The notes under the pieces were generated by a model. That model was not told the DNA's origin. It saw nothing but the letters and a program-made list of their open reading frames with translations, and made no database searches. A stretch of DNA of 21,484 nt from GWC2-45-44 sp041661665 (GTDB lineage Bacteria > Planctomycetota > Phycisphaerae > Sedimentisphaerales > UBA12454), in contig JBAZTW010000036.1 in the NCBI GenBank assembly GCA_041661665.1, positions 1 through 21,484 on the forward strand, written 5' to 3'. This document shows positions 7,996 to 13,781 of this stretch, piece by piece (within the stretch, counting starts at the first letter, position 1; the number at the start of each line of letters is the position of its first letter). The translations under genes and the position numbers were made by a program.

Positions 7996-8028
7996 CCTTT
8001 AACGATAACGCTTAGTTGAACTATTTGC

Positions 8029-8193
8029 TCAGAAGCCGCGGGGAATATATCCCATCAGCACCAGTATCAGCAGGATTATCAGTACTAATGTTAAACCACC
8101 GGTTGGAGCGTAACCCCAATTTTTGCTGTAATTCCATCGGGGCAACCCCCCGAAAAGAAGCAAGAGAACAACAATAAGTAATACCAATCCCAT
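8029..8193 (-). CDS. DUF3309 family small membrane protein
   Basis: A 54-residue protein of the DUF3309 type. It has two hydrophobic segments (MGLVLLIVVLLLLFGGLP and LTLVLIILLILVLMGYIP) separated by the aromatic, glycine-rich turn RWNYSKNWGYAPTGG, which is the family hallmark (W-Y-S-x-x-W-G-Y-x-P-x-G-G). AGGAG precedes the ATG by 5 nt. The function is unknown; such mini-proteins are common in soil and sediment bacteria near stress genes. Here it lies between the Ig-like secreted protein and the two unknown exported proteins, all on the minus strand. Confidence 0.85.
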   Translation of the reverse strand: MGLVLLIVVLLLLFGGLPRWNYSKNWGYAPTGGLTLVLIILLILVLMGYIPRGF

Positions 8194-8283
8194 AAAAACT
8201 CCTTTCAATTATTTCAACAAACAGAACACCAGCAAGCCCCCGCCCTCCCCCCCGGAGGGGGGCTCATCGTTTAATCCCGGTAA

Positions 8284-8313
8284 GGTCAAGTGCGCCAAAT
8301 GGCACACTTGACC
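8284..8313 (-). other. Strong hairpin after the two-repeat Ig-like gene
   Basis: GGTCAAGTG (8284-8292) and CACTTGACC (8305-8313) are perfect inverted repeats, with a further GCC/GGC pairing inside. It lies 20 nt past the stop codon of the gene at 8333-9115. No T-run follows on the minus strand, so it may stabilise the 3' end or terminate by another route. A second C-rich/G-rich palindrome lies at about 8243-8263. Confidence 0.45.
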
Positions 8314-8332
8314 CTGAAAAACTTCCTTAAAA

Positions 8333-9115
8333 TTACGGAGCCATAACCTTAACTTCGAATTCCGTTGAGGTTGCTTCGCCGATTGTCGGAGTTCCTGTCA
8401 CATAGATTTTATACTCACCAACGGCAGCATCTTTGGATACCGTAACCATGATTTGCACATCCGACTTGTCGCTGACCTTGACGAGAACTTTGGCAGGGTC
8501 GAAGGTGATGCCTTCGCCTTTGAATAATTTGATTTCCAGCGTTACATCCTGTTTGAAAGATTCGCCTCTCTCTATGGAAATGGTAACACTTTGGGTTTCA
8601 CCCTGTTTTATCTTTGTGTCGAAGACTGGGACAGCGATTTTGAACTCTTCGCCCTTGACTGGGCTGCCGCCTTTAGGACTGTCTGATTTTACAGTGTAGC
8701 CGGCTTCTAAAGCGATAACTTTCACTTTGAATTCCACTGAAGTCGGTTCACCTGTTGTCGGGGTTCCTGTTACAGTAACTTTATACTCACCCAGAGCCGC
8801 ATCCTTTGGCGCCATAATCGTGAGTTCCACCTCTGGCTTGTCGCTTGCCTTGACGACAATTTTTTCCGGCTCAATGCTGATGCCCTTGACTGCTTCAATT
8901 TTCAGCTTCACATCCTGCTTGAAAGACTCGCCTCTCTGTATTTTGATGGCGATGCTTTGGGTTTCACCCTGTTTGACCTTTACATCAAAGGTTGGGACAT
9001 CAATCCTGAATCCTTCGCCTTTGCCAACACTGCCGCCTTTTGGACTGTCTGCGCCTTTCGATACAGCTGTCAGAGCCAGTGTTAGTACGACCACAATCGC
9101 AATTACCTTTTTCAT
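8333..9115 (-). CDS. Secreted protein with two Ig-like repeats
   Basis: A 260-residue protein with a Sec-type signal peptide (KKVIAIVVVLTLALTAVSKGA) and two homologous repeats of about 110 residues (roughly 24-134 and 144-258). Each runs SPKGGS...KGE.F.I.VP.FD.K.KQGETQS..I.I.RGESFKQDV.L.I and ends with PKDAALGEYKVTVTGTP or a close variant. The pattern of alternating short strands and KQGETQ / LGEYKVTVTGTP turns resembles beta-sandwich domains of the NEW3/COG1470 kind. The protein has no anchor and is probably periplasmic. The second repeat starts with AGYTVKSDSPKGG, close to the mature N-terminus of the lipoprotein at 9681-10097, so the two are paralogues. Its 5' flank also resembles that of the lipoprotein gene (TTGTATG motif and AAAGGAA ribosome binding site). 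The role is unknown. Confidence 0.85.
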   Translation of the reverse strand: MKKVIAIVVVLTLALTAVSKGADSPKGGSVGKGEGFRIDVPTFDVKVKQGETQSIAIKIQRGESFKQDVKLKIEAVKGISIEPEKIVVKASDKPEVELTIMAPKDAALGEYKVTVTGTPTTGEPTSVEFKVKVIALEAGYTVKSDSPKGGSPVKGEEFKIAVPVFDTKIKQGETQSVTISIERGESFKQDVTLEIKLFKGEGITFDPAKVLVKVSDKSDVQIMVTVSKDAAVGEYKIYVTGTPTIGEATSTEFEVKVMAP

Positions 9116-9202
9116 TTTCTATTCCTTTCATAAATTAATTTACATTAAAAACGAAGTCATACAATACTCCATCTTATGTAAAACATATTTAACATCTAAG
9201 TT

Positions 9203-9406
9203 TCATTTAACTTGACCGCGCAATAGACCTGCCGCCCCGATAATAATCGCGGCAATTCCGCCGACTAACAGCCATATCGTTTTGTCCGTAGGTGAGCCGG
9301 TAAAAAAATGTGAAACATCAGAACTGAATGACTCTGACGCGGCAACGCCATATATTACCAGAACTATACCGCCGACAAGAACTGCAAGCATAACCGCTTT
9401 GTTCAC
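9203..9406 (-). CDS. DUF3185 family small membrane protein
   Basis: A 67-residue protein with a GTG start, chosen because AAGGAG lies exactly 7 nt upstream; a longer reading frame upstream lacks such a site and overlaps the 3' end of the preceding gene. It has two membrane segments, KAVMLAVLVGGIVLVIYGV and TIWLLVGGIAAIIIGAAGLL, joined by a conserved loop ASESFSSDVSHFFTGSPTDK. This is the DUF3185 pattern. The function is unknown. It is part of the run of tiny membrane proteins and Ig-like proteins on the minus strand. Confidence 0.82.
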   Translation of the reverse strand: MNKAVMLAVLVGGIVLVIYGVAASESFSSDVSHFFTGSPTDKTIWLLVGGIAAIIIGAAGLLRGQVK

Positions 9407-9449
9407 AAAAAAGTCTCCTTTAAATTTCGACGTCTGACTCATAGAATAG

Positions 9450-9599
9450 TTACACCGGCCTTCGTCCGCTGATGACTCTAAGCAGAACAACCACAATGGC
9501 GATTACCAAAAGAACGTGAATGAAACCGCCCATCGTATAGGAAGAAACCAATCCCAAAAGCCACAATACGACCAAAATAACAGCTAAAGTGTAAAGCAT
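9450..9599 (-). CDS. lmo0937/DUF5670 family mini membrane protein
   Basis: A 49-residue protein with two hydrophobic segments: LYTLAVILVVLWLLGLVSS and IHVLLVIAIVVVLLRVI, linked by YTMGGF. The W-LLG...GGxIHxLLVIAxxxLLxR pattern is that of the lmo0937 family (DUF5670). AAGGAAA lies 5 nt before the ATG. The function is unknown; members are often found beside other stress-related small membrane proteins. It ends 43 bp before the DUF3185 gene. Confidence 0.82.
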   Translation of the reverse strand: MLYTLAVILVVLWLLGLVSSYTMGGFIHVLLVIAIVVVLLRVISGRRPV

Positions 9600-9628
9600 A
9601 ACAATTTCCTTTTTTTAAAGATTCGAGT

Positions 9629-9654
9629 AGCCCCATATCAAGCGATATGGGGCT
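9629..9654 (-). other. 10-bp hairpin after the Ig-like lipoprotein gene
   Basis: AGCCCCATAT (9629-9638) and ATATGGGGCT (9645-9654) form a perfect stem around CAAGCG. It lies 26 nt after the stop of the gene at 9681-10097. No T-tract follows immediately on the minus strand, so it is probably a terminator or 3' stabiliser, but not a textbook one. Confidence 0.5.
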
Positions 9655-9680
9655 GCTCATATTAGATAAACTCCTCGAAA

Positions 9681-10097
9681 TTACGGAGTAACAACTTCCA
9701 CGCTGAATTCTGTTGAAGTCGCCCCGCCTGTTTTAGGCGTCCCTTTCACAGTAACCAGATATACCCCGAGTGCAGCATCCTTAGGTATCGTAACCCGGAG
9801 CTGTACATCAGGTTTGTCGCCCGCTTTGACCGTAACATTGGTCGGTTCGATGCTGATACCCTTGGCCGCTTTGATTTCCAGCTTCACATCCTGCTTGAAA
9901 GCTTCGCCTCTTTCTATGGAAATGGCGACGTTTTGAACTTCACCCTGTTTGATGTTTACGTCAAAGGTTGGGACGGCAATTTTAAATCCTTCGCCCTTGA
10001 GTACACTGCCGCCTTTAGGGCTGTTTGATTGCACCGTGTAGCAGCCGGAGACGGTTACCATAGCCGATATTATCATAATCATAATTACCTTTTTCAT
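9681..10097 (-). CDS. Ig-like domain lipoprotein
   Basis: A 138-residue probable lipoprotein. The signal peptide KKVIMIMIISAMVTVSGC ends in a good lipobox (VSGC, Cys19). The mature part is one Ig-like repeat of about 110 residues, closely similar to both repeats of the protein at 8333-9115: GEGFKIAVPTFDVNIKQGE, RGEAFKQDVKLEIKAAKGI and DAALGVYLVTVKGTP blocks. It is likely membrane-anchored and periplasmic; the residue after Cys is Tyr, so no inner-membrane retention Asp is present. AAGGAAGAG precedes the ATG. It is separated from the channel-like gene by 62 bp and followed by two tiny membrane proteins. The function is unknown. Confidence 0.83.
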   Translation of the reverse strand: MKKVIMIMIISAMVTVSGCYTVQSNSPKGGSVLKGEGFKIAVPTFDVNIKQGEVQNVAISIERGEAFKQDVKLEIKAAKGISIEPTNVTVKAGDKPDVQLRVTIPKDAALGVYLVTVKGTPKTGGATSTEFSVEVVTP

Positions 10098-10159
10098 ACT
10101 CTTCCTTTCTTAAATCAAACTAAAAATGGTGCCATACAATGACGCTCATTAACTCTTTA

Positions 10160-10846
10160 CTATTTCCCATAGCGTTTTTGCTTTAATTCCTCAAGATACT
10201 TTGCCGCGGCATCTTTGCCGCCCAATCCGAATGCAAGAGCCAATGCGAGGACAACGCCGCCAAGGATGATATTAAAGGTAGCAGTTACTAAAAGCGGCGC
10301 GATGCCGAGCTGTTCTAATGCAATAGTTACTGCGAAGATTATAATCGCCCATCGGCTTATGCCTGCCAATAACTCTGGTTTGGGCAAATTGGCATTGCCG
10401 GCGGCTGTGCGAACTATTCCTGAAACAAAATTGGCCAGAAACATAGCAACTATCAGAACAAGCAGGGCTACTATGACTTTGGGAACGTAAGCAAACAAGC
10501 TTGTGAGAATATCGGAAGACTTGGGCAAACCAAGTGCATCAACCGTCATCACAAGCACCATAATGATAATAAGCCAATAAACTATACTGCTTACCACTTC
10601 TCTTGCTGAAATTTCCAAATTACCTTTCCTCAGAATTTCCGATATGCCTGCCTTATCCGCCAGCGCATCAAAACGTATTACCTTAAGCAGCCAGTCAACC
10701 AATCGTTTGATTGCCTTGGCCACAATCCAGCCTACTATCAGAATTACCAGGGCACCAAGCAGGACAGGGAGATAGTTCAGTATTCTGGTCAACATTTGAG
10801 TAACCGGTTCGACAACAAGATTTTTCCACTCAATTACAGCTAACAT
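10160..10846 (-). CDS. Five-helix membrane protein related to mechanosensitive channels
   Basis: A 228-residue integral membrane protein with about five helices (roughly 25-45, 86-106, 118-143, 161-180 and 186-207). The helix LPVLLGALVILIVGWIVAKAIKRLVDW and the end FGLGGKDAAAKYLEE match the conserved TM-helix unit (PF05552-like) seen in CmpX-type and other small MscS-related proteins. The cytosolic MscS beta-domain is missing, so gating or conductance is not proven. AGGAGA lies 7 nt before the ATG. It is the first gene of the minus-strand envelope block, and its 5' leader is long: the repeated element at 11025-11171 lies about 180 bp upstream. A role in osmotic or envelope stress is an inference. 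Confidence 0.78.
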   Translation of the reverse strand: MLAVIEWKNLVVEPVTQMLTRILNYLPVLLGALVILIVGWIVAKAIKRLVDWLLKVIRFDALADKAGISEILRKGNLEISAREVVSSIVYWLIIIMVLVMTVDALGLPKSSDILTSLFAYVPKVIVALLVLIVAMFLANFVSGIVRTAAGNANLPKPELLAGISRWAIIIFAVTIALEQLGIAPLLVTATFNIILGGVVLALALAFGLGGKDAAAKYLEELKQKRYGK

Positions 10847-11024
10847 TTTCTGTCTCCTAAAAAATTGTTAATATTTTCATCTTCATAAATCACAGCAACT
10901 CTTATTTTATTGGAACAGGCTAACCGTTTTGCGTTTTTATCGAGAACAGGGAAATCCCTCTATTGTTGCCTCGCAATTGCTTTATATTAATTTTACAAAT
11001 CATCTGACACCTAAAGACCTATTC

Positions 11025-11171
11025 ATCAGCCGGCTTTTATTTTAACATTGTTTTCATCTGTCCAACTGCCTAACCATAGTAACGACAAGGATTTATTTGT
11101 AAATCAGTCCAGAGTCTGATTGTAGTGTAAGCCGAATTGACTATCCTCCTGTCGGCAAAATACCCTACACT
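11025..11171 (-). promoter_or_regulatory. Repeated leader element, copy A
   Basis: Copy A of a conserved element, read on the minus strand, found again at 13488-13627. The best-kept part (plus 11079-11105) differs at one base in 27. Ends are complementary: CAATT at the 5' side (plus 11134-11138) with AGTTG (plus 11062-11066), and GCTTA with TAGGC just inside; an inner GATTT/AAATC hairpin is present, and in this copy AATCAG/CTGATT also pair. Downstream AAGCCGGC (plus 11028-11035) could instead pair with CGGCTT of the 5' strand. It lies upstream of the channel-like gene and, on the other side, about 60 bp after the terminator of the PEP-CTERM gene. It could be a structured leader, a promoter region or a dispersed repeat. 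Confidence 0.55.
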
Positions 11172-11230
11172 TTCGTCCATTTGCCGGATAGGATGGATTT
11201 TATGCTTCCTGCGGGAATGAAAGTATTTAT

Positions 11231-11261
11231 AAAAAAAGGCCGGAAACAACAATCCGGCCTT
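11231..11261 (-). terminator. Intrinsic terminator of the PEP-CTERM gene
   Basis: On the minus strand AAGGCCGGA (complement of 11253-11261) pairs with TCCGGCCTT (complement of 11236-11244) around an 8-nt loop, followed by a run of T (complement of the A-run 11231-11237). It lies 33 nt after the stop codon at 11295 and is the clearest rho-independent terminator in the window. Confidence 0.85.
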
Positions 11262-11294
11262 ACATACAAAAAAACTATTCAGACTCTTAGAGAA

Positions 11295-11927
11295 TTATTT
11301 TTTTCTGAATTTTCGTTTAATCAGGGCAAAGAACCCCATACTGAGCATCGCTATTGTTGCCGGTTCGGGAACATTTTCATTCGCCGTAACCAGGAGGTCC
11401 TGGTATTGGAAGTTATCTGCTGCAGTGCCAAGATTCAAAACACGTATCAAGCCTATGTCCGTCCAGGTGGAAGCAGCCGCCAAATCATAATACGTCTGTG
11501 CCTGAGCTGTCAAAACACCTGTAAATTCGTCTTCCAGCTTCCAGATAGCAAGTTGGAAATCCGCCCTGTCGGCGTTTGAGCCAAGCACGATGGCTCCAGT
11601 AGAATACTGGTTGAACAGCCACGCGGTCTTGGGGTCAAGGGGATCGCTGACGGCCTCGCCGCCTTTGATGGCCTTCGTGTTGGTTTGGGCGTTATAGGTG
11701 GAGCCGATGTTGATGTGTTCCTGTATCTCAATGCAGAATGTTCCAAAAGAACCATCTGTTACACCTGTGATACCAGCCACCGTAACACCAATTACGCCGG
11801 CATTCAAGCCTATCCGGGTTTCACCCTGAAAGCCATTAATCGTTATCGTGCCTGCATTCGCAGTGGACATTACAAATGCCGCTGCGCACATTACAACTAC
11901 TGTACTAATTGTTGCTAACTTCTTCAT
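11295..11927 (-). CDS. PEP-CTERM protein with thioester-like Cys/Gln motifs
   Basis: A 210-residue exported protein: signal peptide (residues 1-25, ending STANA), a body of about 160 residues, then the sorting tail VPEPATIAML (186-195), a hydrophobic segment and the basic end KRKFRKK. PEP-CTERM tails are recognised by exosortase and the proteins end up at the cell surface or in the extracellular matrix. The body contains FGTFCIEIQE (Cys65) and ADFQLAIWKLEDE (Gln125), an arrangement like that of TED/TQXA-type domains, where a Cys-Gln thioester forms; WLFNQYS lies between them. A true thioester is an inference. No exosortase is encoded in the window. It is the last of three PEP-CTERM genes and is followed by a clear terminator. 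Confidence 0.88.
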   Translation of the reverse strand: MKKLATISTVVVMCAAAFVMSTANAGTITINGFQGETRIGLNAGVIGVTVAGITGVTDGSFGTFCIEIQEHINIGSTYNAQTNTKAIKGGEAVSDPLDPKTAWLFNQYSTGAIVLGSNADRADFQLAIWKLEDEFTGVLTAQAQTYYDLAAASTWTDIGLIRVLNLGTAADNFQYQDLLVTANENVPEPATIAMLSMGFFALIKRKFRKK

Positions 11928-11962
11928 TTTTTTTACTCCATTTCATTTCAATTTTTGTTTCT

Positions 11963-11989
11963 GCCGCCGCGGCGATACATCACGGCGGC
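11963..11989 (-). other. GC-rich hairpin between PEP-CTERM genes
   Basis: GCCGCCG (11963-11969) and CGGCGGC (11983-11989) form a 7-bp stem 19 nt past the stop of the gene at 12009-12641. There is no T-run on the minus strand. It may act as a partial terminator or processing stem. Confidence 0.4.
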
Positions 11990-12008
11990 GGACTGTTATT
12001 TACTTGAT

Positions 12009-12641
12009 TTAGTGTTTTTTTCTGCGAAGCAGACTCAAAGCGCCAATACTGAGCAGGGCAATTGTTGCGGGTTCGGGAACAAGAGGCCCGACAACCGCCG
12101 ACGAGGTGAATGCCGCCGTAGCGGTAAATCCGCCCGTCGAGCCGGCAGCGCCTAATAACTTTTGCTTATTGGCAAAGCTGAAAGCAAATTCCTCGTCTGA
12201 AAGCGTATTGGTGATTTCGGAGCCTGTAATTGTTACATTGTTAGCAACAAATACTTCATCTGCTCCAAAGCCAAACCGCGATACAGAACCATTGATAAAA
12301 TCAATTTTTACCAATGGGTTTATCAAGGTGCCCGCCTGGAAAAATCTAATCGTACCAGACCCTGTGGTACCAAATGAGTCTATTATCGACACCGGAGTCA
12401 TATCAAACCACACATCGGAAAAAGTGTTCCCGTTATATGGGATTTCCAGAGTCAAACCGGCTCTGGCATCAGCCCACCCGCCGGTGAGGGAGCTGTTAAG
12501 GAAATCAACCGTGAACAGCGGATTACTGCTGTTCAGGGATGGGTCGGCAAACGTTGCCAGTGTAACACTCGCAATGGCGCCGGCGGATATAAATCCGACA
12601 GAAAACACTATTGCAGCAATCATCAGAAGATGCTTCTTCAT
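12009..12641 (-). CDS. PEP-CTERM sorting domain protein
   Basis: A 210-residue exported protein: signal peptide (1-24, ending GAIAS), a body without a family I recognise, rich in Thr, Ser, Phe and Asn with few charges, and a classical tail VPEPATIALLSIGALSLLRR followed by KKH (188-210). The tail directs exosortase-dependent surface sorting. The body looks like an all-beta domain. No other conserved motif is evident. It is the middle gene of the three on the minus strand, 81 bp before the next. The last 31 bases encoding its tail match the tail of the gene at 12718-13332 exactly (12014-12044 and 12726-12756). Confidence 0.87.
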   Translation of the reverse strand: MKKHLLMIAAIVFSVGFISAGAIASVTLATFADPSLNSSNPLFTVDFLNSSLTGGWADARAGLTLEIPYNGNTFSDVWFDMTPVSIIDSFGTTGSGTIRFFQAGTLINPLVKIDFINGSVSRFGFGADEVFVANNVTITGSEITNTLSDEEFAFSFANKQKLLGAAGSTGGFTATAAFTSSAVVGPLVPEPATIALLSIGALSLLRRKKH

Positions 12642-12669
12642 ACTTCTACTCCTTTATCTAAGGCCGTCC

Positions 12670-12694
12670 TGCGGAGCGTATAAAACGCTCCGCA
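12670..12694 (-). other. Perfect 10-bp hairpin between PEP-CTERM genes
   Basis: TGCGGAGCGT (12670-12679) and ACGCTCCGCA (12685-12694) are perfect inverted repeats around ATAAA, 24 nt past the stop of the gene at 12718-13332. The T-run (TTTT) is on the plus-strand side, so it is oriented wrongly for ending the minus-strand gene by the standard mechanism. It may instead attenuate or stabilise the RNA. Confidence 0.5.
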
Positions 12695-12717
12695 TTTTAG
12701 ACCTTAATTATTGTAAT

Positions 12718-13332
12718 TTATGCGAGTTTTTTTCTGCGAAGCAGACTCAAAGCGCCGATGCTTAACAGACTCATTGTTGCCGGCTCAGGAATGCACTGTT
12801 CACCTGCCCAGATGTTGGTCACGCTTGTCATACCCGGTACAGTAAGCGTCAGATGCACGTATTCCGGCTGAGGGGTAATCGTGCCGCTCAACACATAGTT
12901 CCATACACCGGTGTCTTTATTTATGTTCCACGCCGATCCACCAGAAAATACTCCGCTGTCGGTGTTGTAACTGGCAATTATGTCTTGGTCGGTACTGACG
13001 GTCGTTCCGGTGACGTAAACGTAGATGTCCTTATGGAGGTTCGCATTAAACACGTTACCCAGGTTGACAAAAATGGTTTGGGTAGATATATCTGCCGTAA
13101 AACTGGTGTTGGCCAGGTAATTTGAAGACCAATGGCTGGCATTGTCCGGCGGCGAAATAGAAACGCCGGAAGCTATGATGTCAGCCGACCACCATGCATA
13201 GGCATAGTTGCCCGCATCGCTGTTCCACCAACTTGGGGCTCCTGGCGGAGGTGTAACCACACTTGCAAATGATACACACGTTAAACTCAACATCAAACAT
13301 ACTACTGCACAAATTGTCATTAACTTTTTCAT
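12718..13332 (-). CDS. PEP-CTERM sorting domain protein
   Basis: A 204-residue exported protein: signal peptide (1-24, ending VSFAS), a Trp-rich body (PSWWNSDAGNYAYAWWSAD near 33-51, further Trp at 68, 135, 144 and 175) and the tail IPEPATMSLLSIGALSLLRR followed by KKLA (181-204). The tail marks it for exosortase sorting. The aromatic surface could bind carbohydrate, but that is speculation; no named domain is recognised. It is the first gene of the PEP-CTERM trio. AAGGAAGGAAAAG lies just before the ATG. Its 5' region, about 450 bp, is shared with the divergent kinase gene and holds copy B of the repeated leader element. Confidence 0.87.
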   Translation of the reverse strand: MKKLMTICAVVCLMLSLTCVSFASVVTPPPGAPSWWNSDAGNYAYAWWSADIIASGVSISPPDNASHWSSNYLANTSFTADISTQTIFVNLGNVFNANLHKDIYVYVTGTTVSTDQDIIASYNTDSGVFSGGSAWNINKDTGVWNYVLSGTITPQPEYVHLTLTVPGMTSVTNIWAGEQCIPEPATMSLLSIGALSLLRRKKLA

Positions 13333-13487
13333 AACACTTTTCCTTCCTTAAATTTTATTTGTACTGAAATTCATTTAATACTTCTTCTTTACAATTTACA
13401 TACCCACCTGCGGCGAATAAACTTTGCCATCCGGTCTGACTGCCCGGCCTTCCATGCCTCCTTTCTTTCATAAGCCCTATTATTATT

Positions 13488-13627
13488 TTGCCGGCTTTAA
13501 TTTAAACATTCCGGTCCAATTTGCTTAACTATGGTAACGACAAGGATTTGTTTGTAAATCGGGGTATAGTCTGATTATAACGTAAGCCGAATTGGCCATC
13601 TGCCCGTGGTTAAAATCCACTACATTT
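13488..13627 (-). promoter_or_regulatory. Repeated leader element, copy B
   Basis: Copy B of the element at 11025-11171, same orientation. On the minus strand CCAATT (plus 13590-13595) can pair with AATTGG (plus 13515-13520), and GCTTA with TAAGC just inside. The invariant core is at plus 13533-13559 and includes the GATTT/AAATC hairpin. The alternative partner AAGCCGGC is at plus 13489-13496. Upstream (minus sense) both copies share TGTAG followed shortly by ATTTT. It lies about 155 bp upstream of the first PEP-CTERM gene and within the intergenic space of 13333-13781 shared with the histidine kinase. It could control the PEP-CTERM genes. Positions 13333-13487 hold no other feature I recognise. 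Confidence 0.55.
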
Positions 13628-13639
13628 AAGCCAATTATA

Positions 13640-13672
13640 GGACGTTATCGCCCAATATCGCCATTATCGTCC
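13640..13672. promoter_or_regulatory. Three helically phased TATCG(C/T)C repeats
   Basis: TATCGCC starts at 13646 and 13656 and TATCGTC at 13665, spacing 10 and 9 bp, so all three face one side of the helix. The block is framed by GGACG (13640-13644) and CGTCC (13668-13672). It ends 10 bp before the -35 of the kinase promoter candidate. It looks like an activator or repressor site; a LuxR-type regulator is encoded downstream, so autoregulation is possible. Confidence 0.5.
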
Positions 13673-13682
13673 AAGATATAGG

Positions 13683-13710
13683 TTGACAATTTATTTAATG
13701 TCGTTAATCT
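13683..13710 (+). promoter_or_regulatory. Candidate promoter of the histidine kinase operon
   Basis: A perfect -35 TTGACA (13683-13688) is followed after 16 nt by TAATCT (13705-13710), a weak -10. A weak -10 beside an upstream repeat array is typical of an activated promoter. The GTG start lies about 70 nt downstream. Confidence 0.4.
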
Positions 13711-13781
13711 AAAGGAAAATTATTCTTTGGTGTTTTCTTGCAATTTCGCGATACGGGTTACGGAAAAGGCAGGTAAGAAAG

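Noticed and set aside
9203..9496. 97-codon version of the DUF3185 gene
   Set aside because: The upstream start overlaps the end of the previous gene and lacks a ribosome binding site; the GTG at 9406 has AAGGAG at ideal spacing and gives the normal family length.
11025..13627. PEP-CTERM genes as a composite mobile element flanked by direct repeats
   Set aside because: The flanking copies are diverged, look like leader sequences of the adjacent minus-strand genes, and no transposase, integrase or target duplication is seen.
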